From Caulobacter endophyticus (lineage in GTDB: Bacteria; Pseudomonadota; Alphaproteobacteria; Caulobacterales; Caulobacteraceae): a DNA stretch of 64,000 bases. Below the pieces are notes generated by a model. The model was not told where the DNA came from. It worked only from the letters and a program-made list of their open reading frames with translations, and did no database searches. The stretch's first letter is position 1. Every line of letters begins with the position of its first letter. The DNA lies in assembly GCF_003116815.1 (NCBI RefSeq), contig NZ_QDKQ01000052.1:1-64000 (forward strand), read 5' to 3'. The position numbers were made by a program, and so were the translations under genes. Shown here in pieces: positions 1 through 8,013 of this stretch.

Positions 1-168
1 ATCGAATAGGGTCGAACCATCCAGGCTGGCCTCCCGCACCAGCCTCCATGTTGAATCACGATCCGCTCAAACCCGGAATCCCCGATTCAATCAAATCCAA
101 GCGCGCTCTAGTTGCTGGCGAAACCATCCATTGACATGCAAGCTTCACCGATCAGTCGGGAAACTGTC

Positions 169-285
169 ATGCGTACGGAATTGAAGTTGCACTGGTGGCA
201 GCGCCACCCCTTCGTCGGCCTGGCCGTCGGCTGGGTGGCGATCGCGATCGGGGCGGACCTGCTCGCCCTGCTGCTGCGGCATTGA
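169..285 (+). CDS. Tiny single-span membrane protein (38 aa), hypothetical
   Basis: A 38-residue frame starts at an ATG and reads a basic, tryptophan-containing N-terminus (HWWQRHPF) followed by one hydrophobic stretch (about residues 13-36) ending LLLRH. This looks like a small inner-membrane protein. No strong Shine-Dalgarno is visible. Three GANTC sites lie 80-115 bases upstream. The stop is followed by the hairpin that ends the convergent phosphatase gene. I recognise no family; coding status rests on the membrane-like composition. Confidence 0.5.
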   Translation: MRTELKLHWWQRHPFVGLAVGWVAIAIGADLLALLLRH

Positions 286-289
286 AAAA

Positions 290-313
290 GGGCGCGGACC
301 AAGGTCCGCGCCC
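290..313 (-). terminator. Intrinsic terminator of the phosphatase gene
   Basis: An 11-bp perfect stem (GGGCGCGGACC, 2-base spacer, complement) is followed on the minus strand by TTTTT. It lies 26 bases past the stop of the PafA-like gene and also separates it from the convergent small gene. Confidence 0.85.
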
Positions 314-339
314 CTCTCATCTGAAGATCAGCGACAATC

Positions 340-2013
340 TCAGCAGTCGTGGCCGGCGCCCAGCGGGCGGCAGCGGCCGTCGATGGCCTTGGGGATCGGC
401 ACGCCGGTGACGGCGGCGATCGTCGGGGCGATGTCGACGGTCTCGATCGGCAGGATGCGCTCGCGGGCTTGCGCGTTCTTCCACCAGAACAAGATCGGCA
501 CGCGACGGTCGTAGTCCCAGGGCGTGCCGTGGGTGGCGACGTAGGTGGCGCTGGCGCTGGCCGGCACAAGGTTCGGCCTGAACGCCACCAGGATGTCGCC
601 CGAGCGGCCGGGATAGGCGCTGCGGCGCAGGCGCTCCTTGACGCTGATGGTGTCGGGCGAGGTTCCCTTGGCGACCGGCGGCGTGGTCAGCAGGTCGTTG
701 ATCTCGTAGGCCTCGGCGACCTCGCCGCGCGAACGGACCAGGGCCAGGGCGGCCGAGGCGATGCGGGCGCGCTCGGTCGCGGGCGGGGTCTTCTTGTCGG
801 CGCCGACGATCACCAGGGTGTCGATGCCGCCCGGGGCGACCAGCGGATCGTAGTCGAGCGACAGGTCGGCGCGCAGCTGCTGGTTCAGGCCCTTGAGCCA
901 GGCCGAGGTGGCGATGCGCGAGACGTCGTAGCCTTCGTCATGCAGGCGCTCGGGGAAGTCCGAACCGCCGTGGTCGGCGCTCAGCACCACCAGCACCTCG
1001 CCCTTGGCCTTGCCGATGCGCGACAGGAAGGTGTCCAGGCGCGCGTCCAGGCGGCTGAGATGGTCGCACATCTCCGGACCACGGGTGCCGTAGCGGTGGC
1101 CGATGAAGTCGGTGGCCGACAGGCTGACGGTCAGGACGTCGACCTGCGGGCCGTCGCCCAGGCCGAACTCGTCGCGCAGGGCGGCGGCGGCCTCCAGGGT
1201 CACGGCGTCGGTATAGGGGCTGGCCGACAGGTCGCGCAGCGTCTCGGCGTTATTGGTCGGCAGCGGCCGCGGCAGCTTGGCGTCCCAGGTGCGATCACCG
1301 GTGGTCCAGGTCTTTTCGAGGGCGGCGCAGGCCTTGTTCTCGTAAGTCCACACGAAGGGCTTCTTCTTCTGCTCGGCGGCCAGGCGCGCGTTCAGGGCGG
1401 CGACGGGGGCCAGCTTGGTCGCGGCGTCCTCGCCCGGCTTGACATAGGTCGTGAAGCCGAAGCCCGCCTGGTACCAGAAGGCGCCGTCCGGATCGTGGCC
1501 GGCCATGGTGATCGCGCCGCGATCCTTGCCCGAGACGCCGTAGACGCGGCTCTTGGGCGACACGGCCTTCAGCCATTCACCGTAGGTGGGGACCATCAGG
1601 TTCCTGGGGCTGACCGGGTCCTGTTCGGACGGCGCGGCCAGGGTCACCGACTCGTCGAGCAGGCAGTAGGACTTCTTGCCGGTCGCCGCGTCGTACCAGT
1701 TGTTGCCGACGATGCCGGTGCGGTTGGGATAGGCGCCGGTGAGCAGGCTGGAGTGGCCCGGGCAGGTCTCGGTCATGCCGTGCGACTGGTAGCCGTTGGG
1801 ATAGGCGACGCCCTCGCGGCCGAGCTTGCCGAGGCCGCCTTTCCACTGGCCGCGCCACTGTTCGAACAGGTTGGCGCTGAACTGGTCGATGGAGATCACC
1901 ACCACCAGCTTGGGGTTGGGCTTCACCTGATCGGCCGCCTTGGCCGGGACGGAGGCGAAGAGGGCGACGCCGGCCAGCGCCGACAGCGCCGCCGTGTGGG
2001 TAAGCTTGCTCAT
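340..2013 (-). CDS. PafA-type alkaline phosphatase (alkaline phosphatase superfamily, secreted)
   Basis: This 557-residue protein starts with a Sec signal peptide (hydrophobic core about residues 8-25, ending PAKA), so it acts in the periplasm. It belongs to the phosphodiesterase/nucleotide pyrophosphatase branch of the alkaline phosphatase superfamily. Matches to the PafA active site are visible: metal Asp43 (SIDQ), nucleophile region TETCPGH with Thr83, Asn104 in GNNWYD, and Lys163/Arg165 in GKDRG, plus a late metal motif SADHGG. The length fits PafA (about 550). The chosen ATG gives the signal peptide directly; an in-frame start 12 codons upstream would put charged residues before it. It probably releases phosphate from organic monoesters. 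The gene stands alone and ends at a strong terminator. Confidence 0.85.
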   Translation of the reverse strand: MSKLTHTAALSALAGVALFASVPAKAADQVKPNPKLVVVISIDQFSANLFEQWRGQWKGGLGKLGREGVAYPNGYQSHGMTETCPGHSSLLTGAYPNRTGIVGNNWYDAATGKKSYCLLDESVTLAAPSEQDPVSPRNLMVPTYGEWLKAVSPKSRVYGVSGKDRGAITMAGHDPDGAFWYQAGFGFTTYVKPGEDAATKLAPVAALNARLAAEQKKKPFVWTYENKACAALEKTWTTGDRTWDAKLPRPLPTNNAETLRDLSASPYTDAVTLEAAAALRDEFGLGDGPQVDVLTVSLSATDFIGHRYGTRGPEMCDHLSRLDARLDTFLSRIGKAKGEVLVVLSADHGGSDFPERLHDEGYDVSRIATSAWLKGLNQQLRADLSLDYDPLVAPGGIDTLVIVGADKKTPPATERARIASAALALVRSRGEVAEAYEINDLLTTPPVAKGTSPDTISVKERLRRSAYPGRSGDILVAFRPNLVPASASATYVATHGTPWDYDRRVPILFWWKNAQARERILPIETVDIAPTIAAVTGVPIPKAIDGRCRPLGAGHDC

Positions 2014-2071
2014 GGCGCGCAACCTGCCCCAACGGCGGAGCGGCCGCAAACAAAGCTTCAGCGGACGAAGT

Positions 2072-3616
2072 TCATCGAGGCGCCACGGCCAGTTCTCGCG
2101 CGGCCGCGGCCGGCGACTGCTTGCCGCTGTCGCGATCGACGGCGTAGTTGGCCCTGCGCATGGCGTCGACCGTCAGCTTGTCCGACAACGCGGCGGCCAG
2201 GGCCTGGAGGTCTGGATCGCCGGCCCGTCTCGGCGAGACCAGCAGCACCGCGTCATAGGGCGGCAGCGCGCCCTTGGGGTCGGCCAGCACCACCAGGTCG
2301 TCGGCGGCGATGCGGCCGTCGCTGGAGAAGGCCGAGATCACGTCGGCCTCGCCCGAGGCCAGGGCGCGGTACATGAAGGTGGGCTGGAACTGGCGGCGGC
2401 TCTTGAACTTGAAACCGTAGGCTTTCTCGACCGCCGCCCATTCGGGCCGCGAGAAGAATTCGAGATCGCCGCCCATCACCAGGTTCGGCGCCTTGGCGGA
2501 GAGGTCGGCCAGGCTCTTCACGCCCAGTTCCTGCGCCCGCTTGCGCTTCATCGCGAAGGCGTAGGCGTTCTCGAAGCCCAGGGGCGCGGCCAGCACGACG
2601 CCGTCGCGACGGGCAAGCTCGGTCTTCAGCGTATCGAGCACCATCTGCCGGCCGGGATTGTCGGTGCGGTGCAGGACGTTGGCCCACAGGGTGCCGGTGT
2701 AGTCGACATAGGCGTCGATCTCGCCGGCGGCCAGGGCGCGATAGGCGACGGCCGAGCCGAGGTTGATGCGCCGCTCGACCCGCGCGCCCCGCCCTTCCAG
2801 CCGCTGCGCCATCAGTTCGGCCAGCACATATTGCTCGGAAAAGTTCTTGGCCCCGATCACATAGGCCTGGGGCCTCGGGGTCAGGGCCGGAGCCGCCAGC
2901 GGCGCCACGGCGGCGGCGAGGCCAAGGCCCAGCGCGGCCAGCGCCCCGCCCCAGAGGACGGGCCTGCGCTGCTCCAGCCCGCGGCCGACCACGCCCAGAA
3001 GCTGGTCGACGACGAGGGCCAGGCCCGCGGAGGCGGCGCAACCGACCAGCACCATGTCCCAGGCCTCGGTCTGGAGGCCCGAGAAGATGTAGTCGCCCAG
3101 CGAGGTCTGGCCGACGGGCGTGGCCAGGGTCGCGCCGCCGATGGTCCAGACGGCGGCGGTGCGCACGCCGGCCAGGATCACCGGCGCGGCCAGGGGCAGC
3201 TCGACCTTCAAGAGGCTCTGACCCGGTGTCATGCCGACGCCCCTCGCCGCTTCGGTGACGGCGGGGTCGACGCCGGCCAGGCCCGCGGCGGTGTTCCGCA
3301 GGATCGGCAGCATGGCGTAGAGCGACAGGGCCAGCAGGGCCGGCAGGAAGCCCAGAGCCGGAAAACCGAAACCCAGGCTCGCCTTCGTCAGGTTCGAGAT
3401 CAGCAGCAGCAGCGGATAGAACAGCGCCAGCAGGGCGAGGCTGGGGATGGTCTGGACCAGGCCCGTGACCGCCAGGGCGATCCAGCGCAGGCCCGGCCGG
3501 CGCGCGGCGGCGAAGCCCAGCGGCAGGGCGACGGCGAGGCCGAGCGCCAGGGCGGCGGCCGACAAGGCCGCATGCCAGGCCAGGCGCTGGGGCAGCAGGG
3601 CGAGCAGTTCAGCCAT
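2072..3616 (-). CDS. Osmolyte (glycine betaine/choline/carnitine-type) ABC transporter, permease fused to substrate-binding protein
   Basis: The 514-residue protein joins two parts. Residues about 1-210 are a multi-span ABC permease of the OpuBB/ProW type, with a coupling region rich in EAARGVGMTPGQ. After another hydrophobic segment (about 220-245) comes an OpuAC-type periplasmic binding domain beginning VIGAKNFSEQYVLAEL. Such permease/binding-protein fusions are known in the OpuB/OpuC family. It imports a quaternary-amine compatible solute; the exact substrate cannot be read from the sequence. The start overlaps the 3' end of the ATPase gene by 8 bases, so the two are translationally coupled. 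Confidence 0.85.
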   Translation of the reverse strand: MAELLALLPQRLAWHAALSAAALALGLAVALPLGFAAARRPGLRWIALAVTGLVQTIPSLALLALFYPLLLLISNLTKASLGFGFPALGFLPALLALSLYAMLPILRNTAAGLAGVDPAVTEAARGVGMTPGQSLLKVELPLAAPVILAGVRTAAVWTIGGATLATPVGQTSLGDYIFSGLQTEAWDMVLVGCAASAGLALVVDQLLGVVGRGLEQRRPVLWGGALAALGLGLAAAVAPLAAPALTPRPQAYVIGAKNFSEQYVLAELMAQRLEGRGARVERRINLGSAVAYRALAAGEIDAYVDYTGTLWANVLHRTDNPGRQMVLDTLKTELARRDGVVLAAPLGFENAYAFAMKRKRAQELGVKSLADLSAKAPNLVMGGDLEFFSRPEWAAVEKAYGFKFKSRRQFQPTFMYRALASGEADVISAFSSDGRIAADDLVVLADPKGALPPYDAVLLVSPRRAGDPDLQALAAALSDKLTVDAMRRANYAVDRDSGKQSPAAAARELAVAPR

Positions 3617-4373
3617 CCAGCAGCGCCCTCACCCGCTCGGCCTGGCGACGCGGGGCGGCCATCAGAGCCTCGACGCGCGGATCGTCGTGACCGGCCATCA
3701 GCTCACGCGGCGCGGCGTCGGCGATGATCCGGCCCTGATCCAGCACGATCACCCGGTCGGCCAGCAACAGGGCCTCGGCCACGTCGTGGGTGACCATGAC
3801 AGTGGTCAGGGACAGCGCCTGGTGCAGGCGGCGGACGTCGTCGCCCAGGGCCTGGCGGGTGATCGGGTCCAGCGCCCCGAACGGCTCGTCCATCAGCAGG
3901 ATCGAGGGCCGGCCGGCCAGGGCGCGGGCCACGCCCACGCGCTGGCGCTGGCCGCCCGACAGGGCCGAAGGGCGGCGCCCCGCCACCGCGCGCGGCAGGT
4001 CGACGAGGTCGAGCAGTTCGTCGACCCGGGCGGCGATCTCGTCCCTGCCCCAGCCCAGCAGGGCCGGCACGACGCCGATGTTCTCGGCCACGGTCATGTG
4101 CGGGAAGAGACCGATTTCCTGGAAGACGTAGCCGATGCGGCGACGAAGAGCCGGACCGTCCAGAGCGTTCACCGCCTCGCCGTCGATCCGCACGAGGCCG
4201 GAGCTCGGCGGCGCCAGGGCGTTGATGGTCTTGAGCAGCGTGGTCTTGCCCGCCCCCGATCCGCCGACCAGGGCCACGAACTGACCCCTGCCGATCGACA
4301 GGTCGACGCCCTGCAGCGCTATGGCGCCGTCATGCGTCTTGCCGACCTGTTCGAGGGCGATGGCTGGGTTCAT
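3609..4373 (-). CDS. ABC transporter ATPase for osmolyte uptake (OpuBA/ProV-like)
   Basis: This 254-residue nucleotide-binding subunit has Walker A GGSGAGKTT (near residue 37), the signature LSGGQRQRVGVARAL and Walker B ILLMDEPFGALD followed by the switch His in TVMVTHDVAEAL. It ends soon after the ATPase core and lacks the two C-terminal CBS domains of full ProV/OpuAA. It is the first gene of a two-gene operon with the fused permease/binding protein and powers that importer. A perfect 18-base inverted repeat lies 70 bases upstream in the divergent promoter region. Confidence 0.88.
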   Translation of the reverse strand: MNPAIALEQVGKTHDGAIALQGVDLSIGRGQFVALVGGSGAGKTTLLKTINALAPPSSGLVRIDGEAVNALDGPALRRRIGYVFQEIGLFPHMTVAENIGVVPALLGWGRDEIAARVDELLDLVDLPRAVAGRRPSALSGGQRQRVGVARALAGRPSILLMDEPFGALDPITRQALGDDVRRLHQALSLTTVMVTHDVAEALLLADRVIVLDQGRIIADAAPRELMAGHDDPRVEALMAAPRRQAERVRALLDG

Positions 4374-4442
4374 GCCGCCCCACCTTTCCCGCTACCGGGC
4401 GCTGCGACAAGCCGTCCCGCTTGCACCAGGCCAAATCAGACG

Positions 4443-4460
4443 CGTTAATAGTGATTAACG
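4443..4460. promoter_or_regulatory. Perfect inverted repeat, candidate operator
   Basis: CGTTAAT-N4-ATTAACG is a perfect 7+4+7 inverted repeat in the 119-base gap between the divergent transporter operon and a small membrane-protein gene. It contains TTAA-N6-TTAA, one base short of the CtrA spacing, so a dimeric repressor site is more likely than CtrA. The cognate regulator is unknown. Confidence 0.4.
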
Positions 4461-4492
4461 GGGGTAATTCAGGCTGGCGTGGAGCATTGACG

Positions 4493-4675
4493 ATGGCCGC
4501 AACCCTGACCGCCTCCCCATCGACGGGGAGCTTCAAGGCCCGCAAGCGCCGCAAGGCCGTGCAGCGCCGCCTGCGCGTGGCCGTGGCCGTGATGCTGCTG
4601 CTGAACCTGACCGTCTGGGCCGGGGTGGTGGCCGCCCTGCGCGGCGTGGACGTGGCGGGACTGGTTCCGCTGTAG
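4493..4675 (+). CDS. Small single-span membrane protein (60 aa), hypothetical
   Basis: The product has a basic N-terminal half (RKRRKAVQRRLR) and one hydrophobic span (about residues 30-52, VAVAVMLLLNLTVWAGVVAAL). The ATG is preceded by GGAG with 8 bases spacing, which favours it over an in-frame start 24 codons upstream. It is transcribed away from the osmolyte transporter, across the inverted repeat. No known family recognised. Confidence 0.6.
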   Translation: MAATLTASPSTGSFKARKRRKAVQRRLRVAVAVMLLLNLTVWAGVVAALRGVDVAGLVPL

Positions 4676-4772
4676 CTGACCAGCCGTCATTACCGCCCCT
4701 GTAGCTGGGGGACGTCCACCGCTGCAAACATCGCTCGGAAGCGGACAGATCTGGGTTCGGCTAGGGGTGGGG

Positions 4773-5006
4773 CTAGACGACGTTGCCGTCTCTGAGCCAG
4801 GGCAACTGAGCGATCATGTCACGCTCGGCTTCCGCTTGGGTAGCGTACAGGCCAGAGCAATGACTTGGCGCCATAAACACATACTCGCCGTCCCGCCCCT
4901 CGGTATACTCCTCGAAAATATAGAAGCCGCCGCGCGCCATTAGCTCAGCATAGCGCTTTCCGTCCGCGCTATCGATCCGTCTAAGGACTTTGGCTTCTTG
5001 GCTCAT
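4773..5006 (-). CDS. Hypothetical protein (77 aa)
   Basis: The soluble reading MSQEAKVLRRIDSADGKRY... has no signal peptide or membrane span and ends LPWLRDGNVV. Its composition is less GC-rich than the neighbours. The start at 5006 has GGAGAGG immediately before it, which is closer than usual. An alternative in-frame start at 5123 would add 39 residues of unconvincing sequence. I recognise no family; the acidic/aromatic pattern (FYIFEEYTEG, YVFMAPSHCSGLYAT) suggests a small globular protein. Confidence 0.5.
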   Translation of the reverse strand: MSQEAKVLRRIDSADGKRYAELMARGGFYIFEEYTEGRDGEYVFMAPSHCSGLYATQAEAERDMIAQLPWLRDGNVV

Positions 5007-5147
5007 CCTCTCCGAATAGCAGACCTTACGAAGTTCGGGCATGGGTCGTGAACCGAATTTGGCGCCAGACCTGCTCGGACGTTCAGATCGATATTGCGAG
5101 TGGGTATCTGGTTGGATCGACACCCGCCCTTGTGGCAGGAAAATCGG

Positions 5148-5170
5148 GGCGGCGTGCTAGGCACGCCGCC
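5148..5170 (-). terminator. Hairpin terminator after the CsbD-like lipoprotein gene
   Basis: A 10-bp perfect stem (GGCGGCGTGC, loop of 3) is followed on the minus strand by CCCGATTTTCC. It sits about 75 bases after the lipoprotein stop. The T-run is short, so efficiency is uncertain. Confidence 0.55.
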
Positions 5171-5243
5171 TGCGCCGTCCGGGTGAATGCAACCAGGGGG
5201 ATCCGGCCACCGGCGCGAGAATGACGGGCGTGGGAGCGGCCCT

Positions 5244-5483
5244 TTAGTCCTTGGCGTCTTTCGCTGCGGCCTTGAGGTCTTCGCCGGCCGATTTCACGCC
5301 GCCGACCACCTCGTCCTTCTTGCCTTCCTTCTGCAGATCCTTGTCGCCCGTGACGTCGCCGACGGCGGACTTGATCTCGCCTTGCGTCTTCTGGGCGTGG
5401 CCGGAATCCTTGTCGCCGCAGGCGGTCAGGGCGAGCGCGGCGGCGGCGATGGCGATGAGGGAGAGAGGACGCGTGAGGTTCAT
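5244..5483 (-). CDS. CsbD-like lipoprotein
   Basis: The 79-residue product begins with a lipoprotein signal peptide; the lipobox is LTAC with the lipidated Cys near residue 22. The mature part (QGEIKSAVGDVTGDKDLQKEG...) matches the CsbD family of small, charged, helical stress proteins found in general stress regulons. Most CsbD proteins are cytoplasmic, so a membrane-anchored form is notable. GGAG lies 9 bases before the chosen ATG. It is downstream of fliE on the same strand, but its own SD, 70-base gap and unrelated role suggest a separate unit. Confidence 0.72.
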   Translation of the reverse strand: MNLTRPLSLIAIAAAALALTACGDKDSGHAQKTQGEIKSAVGDVTGDKDLQKEGKKDEVVGGVKSAGEDLKAAAKDAKD

Positions 5484-5556
5484 GCGGTGGAGCTCCGTTG
5501 TTCGAGCTCTCAACGCATCGCCTGCGGTTTAGGTTCGATCCGCGACGGTCAAGCCT

Positions 5557-5862
5557 TCAGATCGACATCCGCATGATCTCTTGATAGGCCGAGATCACCT
5601 GGTCGCGGATCGAGATCACGGTCTCGAGGCTGGCTTCGGCCGACGAGATGGCCGTGACGACGTCGATCAGTTCGGCCTTGCCGGCCGCCTGCTGGGCGAT
5701 CTTGTGCTCGGCCTGGCGCGAGGCCTGGACCGTATCGGTCATTGCCGACTTCAGCATGTCGCCGAAGTCCATCTTCTTGGGCTCGCCGACGCTCTTGCCG
5801 AGCGAGAGCGGAGTAGCGCCGGTGGCGGCGTAGGCCTTGGAGGCGGCCAGAGCGGTGATCAT
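5557..5862 (-). CDS. fliE: Flagellar hook-basal body protein FliE
   Basis: This 101-residue protein carries the FliE pattern: a variable N-terminus, F-GDML-SAM, then a long C-terminal helix ([32 protein letters not shown]). FliE joins the MS ring to the proximal rod and is exported by the flagellar type III apparatus. It is the third gene of flgB-flgC-fliE, 13 bases after flgC. The length is normal for the family. Confidence 0.93.
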   Translation of the reverse strand: MITALAASKAYAATGATPLSLGKSVGEPKKMDFGDMLKSAMTDTVQASRQAEHKIAQQAAGKAELIDVVTAISSAEASLETVISIRDQVISAYQEIMRMSI

Positions 5863-5875
5863 CGCCTAAGCCCCC

Positions 5876-6295
5876 TTACTTCTTCAGGATGTCGAGCGTG
5901 CGCGACTGCATGCTGCGCGCGGTCTCGATCACGTTGAGGTTGGCCTCGTAGGCGCGCTGCGCCTCCTTCATGTCCAGCGCCTCGACCAGGGTGTCGACGT
6001 TGGGCAGCTTGACATAGCCCTTGGCGTCCGCGGCCGGGTTGCCGGGGTCGTACTCGGTCTTGAAGTCCTTCTGGTCGCCCTCGACGCGGGCCATCTGGAC
6101 GCCCTCGGCGCCCTCGATCCTGGCCGGACGGAACACAGGCACCTGACGGCGATAGGGGTCGCCGCCGGCCGTGCGGGCCGTCGAATTGGCGTTGGCGATG
6201 TTCTCGGCGATGATGCGCATGCGGCCCTGCTGGGCCTTGAGCGCGCTGGCCGCCACGGCCATCGCCGCCGCCGACTGGGATCGGATCTCTGCCAT
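5876..6295 (-). CDS. flgC: Flagellar proximal rod protein FlgC
   Basis: The 139-residue product has the N-terminal rod motif (SALKAQQGRMRIIAENIANANSTART) and the conserved C-terminal helix (EAQRAYEANLNVIETARSM). It is one of the rod subunits that cross the periplasm, exported by the type III system. It lies 12 bases downstream of flgB and 13 upstream of fliE, forming one operon. Confidence 0.95.
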   Translation of the reverse strand: MAEIRSQSAAAMAVAASALKAQQGRMRIIAENIANANSTARTAGGDPYRRQVPVFRPARIEGAEGVQMARVEGDQKDFKTEYDPGNPAADAKGYVKLPNVDTLVEALDMKEAQRAYEANLNVIETARSMQSRTLDILKK

Positions 6296-6307
6296 CTAGG
6301 AGGTCCT

Positions 6308-6754
6308 CTAGCCGTTGGGGCGACGCGCGGCGGTGCGCAGCATCGACATGGAGCGTTGGTAGAAAGAGACCGCTGCGTCGTAGTTCATGCGCGCATCGGT
6401 CATCTTGAGCATCTGGTCCTCGAGCGTCACGGAATTGCCGTCGAGGGTGGTTTCGCTGTCGGGTCCCTGGGGCGAGCGGAACTGGCTCACCGGTTTGGAC
6501 GGGGCCAGGTGGCCGGCGCTGGTGGCCAGCATCTGGACCGGCCGGCCCGCCGGGGCCGCGCCGTTGCCGCGATAGACCGGCGTGGTCGTCTGGGCGTCGA
6601 GCGAGGCCTGGAAGGAGAAAGGCTTGAGGTCCCGCGGCTGATAGCCGGGGGTGTCGCCGTTGGCGACGTTCTGGGCGACCACCTTCTGCCGCTCGGTCAG
6701 GTAACCGAGCCGGTTCTTCAGCATCGCGAAAAGAGGGATGTCGTCCGGACCCAT
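6308..6754 (-). CDS. flgB: Flagellar proximal rod protein FlgB
   Basis: The 148-residue product has the FlgB pattern: N-terminal KNRLGYLTERQKVVAQNVANGDTPGYQPRDL and a C-terminal NYDAAVSFYQRSMSMLRTA. It is the first gene of the flgB-flgC-fliE operon, and its promoter region is shared with divergent fliO. A perfect CtrA-type site lies 24 bases upstream of the start, as expected for an early (class II) Caulobacter flagellar operon. Confidence 0.95.
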   Translation of the reverse strand: MGPDDIPLFAMLKNRLGYLTERQKVVAQNVANGDTPGYQPRDLKPFSFQASLDAQTTTPVYRGNGAAPAGRPVQMLATSAGHLAPSKPVSQFRSPQGPDSETTLDGNSVTLEDQMLKMTDARMNYDAAVSFYQRSMSMLRTAARRPNG

Positions 6755-6777
6755 GCGAGCATGGTGAAGAAACAGGG

Positions 6778-6792
6778 TTAATCAGGCTTTAA
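6778..6792. promoter_or_regulatory. CtrA binding site (TTAA-N7-TTAA) between divergent flagellar operons
   Basis: TTAA, seven bases (tcaggct), TTAA is a perfect match to the full CtrA box. It lies 24 bases from flgB and 68 bases from fliO, so one phosphorylated CtrA dimer could switch on both directions. CtrA control of class II flagellar genes is established in Caulobacter; which of the two promoters it activates here is inference. Confidence 0.75.
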
Positions 6793-6859
6793 TAACCGTA
6801 GGTCACACCAGGGATGCGGCGCCTCGCCGCGCCTCTTTCCTGTGGAATCCAGTCCGCGC

Positions 6860-7171
6860 ATGGACGTCTTTCTCCTGATCCGCGCCGTGGCGGCGCTGGC
6901 CGTCACCCTGGGCCTGATCGGCCTGGCCGCCGTGATGCTGCGCAAGTTCGGCCCCGAAGCCCTCAACCGCCTCGTCTCCCACCGCCGCGAACGTCGGCTG
7001 CAGGTGGTCGAGACCCTGGTGCTGGACCCCGCGCGGCGCCTGGTGCTGTGCAGGCTGGACGGCGAGGAGCGCCTGGTGCTGCTGGGCGACGGCCGCCTGC
7101 TGGACTGGGTTCCCGCCGGAGCCCCCTCGCCTTCCCCCGTCGCCGAGACCCAGCCGGAGCCCGTGGTCTGA
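6860..7171 (+). CDS. fliO: Flagellar biosynthesis protein FliO
   Basis: The 103-residue protein has one N-terminal membrane span (about residues 4-26, LIRAVAALAVTLGLIGLAAVML) and a small cytoplasmic domain (ERRLQVVETLVLDPARRLVLCRLDGEE), the FliO layout. It assists assembly of the FliP ring in the export gate. The start MDVF was chosen because it gives the usual short N-terminus; an in-frame ATG is 6 codons upstream. Its stop overlaps the fliP start by one base (TGATG), so the two are coupled. Confidence 0.85.
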   Translation: MDVFLLIRAVAALAVTLGLIGLAAVMLRKFGPEALNRLVSHRRERRLQVVETLVLDPARRLVLCRLDGEERLVLLGDGRLLDWVPAGAPSPSPVAETQPEPVV

Positions 7172-7968
7172 TGCGCCTGCTCAAGAGCCTCACCGGCGCC
7201 ACGCCGCAGGAACTGCGCCGCGCCGCCCTGATCGCCGTGCTGGCGGGCCTGGCGACGACGCTGGGACCCTCGCTGGCCCTGGCCCAGTCGGCGGTCAACG
7301 TCGATCTCGGCACGGGCGCGGGCCTGACCGAGCGGGTCGTCCAGCTGGTCGGCCTGCTGACGGTGCTGTCGCTGGCGCCGTCGATCGTGATCATGACGAC
7401 CTCGTTCGTGCGCATCGTCGTGGTGCTGGGCCTGCTGCGCACGGCGATCGGCGTGCAGCAGAGCCCGCCCAACCCGGTAATCATCAGCCTGGCCCTCTTT
7501 CTGACCGCCATCGTCATGGGCCCGACCTTCGAGCAGTCCTACGACGCGGGCGTCAAACCCCTGCTCGACAAGCAGATGGAGCTGCCGCAGGCCTTCGAGG
7601 CCGCCGGCCAGCCGGTGAAGACCTTCATGCTGCGCCAGGTCGACGAGGACGACCTGGCCCTGTTCATCCGCCTTTCGAAGATCGAGAAGCCGAAGACCGC
7701 CCAGGAGACCCCGCTGAAGGTGGTGACGCCGGCCTTCATGATCTCGGAGCTGAAGCGCGCCTTCGAGATCGGCTTCCTGCTGTTCATCCCGTTCCTGGTC
7801 ATCGACCTGGTCGTCGCCAGCGTGCTGATGAGCATGGGCATGATGATGCTGCCGCCCGCGACGGTGAGCTTGCCGTTCAAGCTGATATTCTTCGTGCTAG
7901 TGGATGGATGGCGACTCGTCTGCGGCAGCCTGGTGGAAAGCTTCCAGCGCGGCGCCGGCGGCGGGTAA
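7171..7968 (+). CDS. fliP: Flagellar type III export gate protein FliP
   Basis: The 265-residue protein has a cleavable-looking N-terminal segment (ending ALAQ near residue 39) and four membrane spans. Family motifs are TSFVRIVVVLGLLRTAIGVQQ-PPN, the central cytoplasmic/periplasmic loop, and MSMGMMMLPPATVSLPFKLIFFVLVDGW. FliP forms the core ring of the export channel with FliQ and FliR. Length and order fit Caulobacter fliP; fliQ/fliR are not here. The next gene, a sugar kinase, begins 45 bases later and is probably unrelated. Confidence 0.96.
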   Translation: MRLLKSLTGATPQELRRAALIAVLAGLATTLGPSLALAQSAVNVDLGTGAGLTERVVQLVGLLTVLSLAPSIVIMTTSFVRIVVVLGLLRTAIGVQQSPPNPVIISLALFLTAIVMGPTFEQSYDAGVKPLLDKQMELPQAFEAAGQPVKTFMLRQVDEDDLALFIRLSKIEKPKTAQETPLKVVTPAFMISELKRAFEIGFLLFIPFLVIDLVVASVLMSMGMMMLPPATVSLPFKLIFFVLVDGWRLVCGSLVESFQRGAGGG

Positions 7969-8013
7969 GATCCGACCTTTAAGCACAAGAACTAGAACAG
8001 AAGACCAAGACCG

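Noticed and set aside
349..2376. Long open frame opposite the alkaline phosphatase gene
   Set aside because: It is a by-product of GC-rich codons on the other strand; the sequence is Gly/Arg/Ala-rich without motifs, while the minus strand shows the full enzyme.
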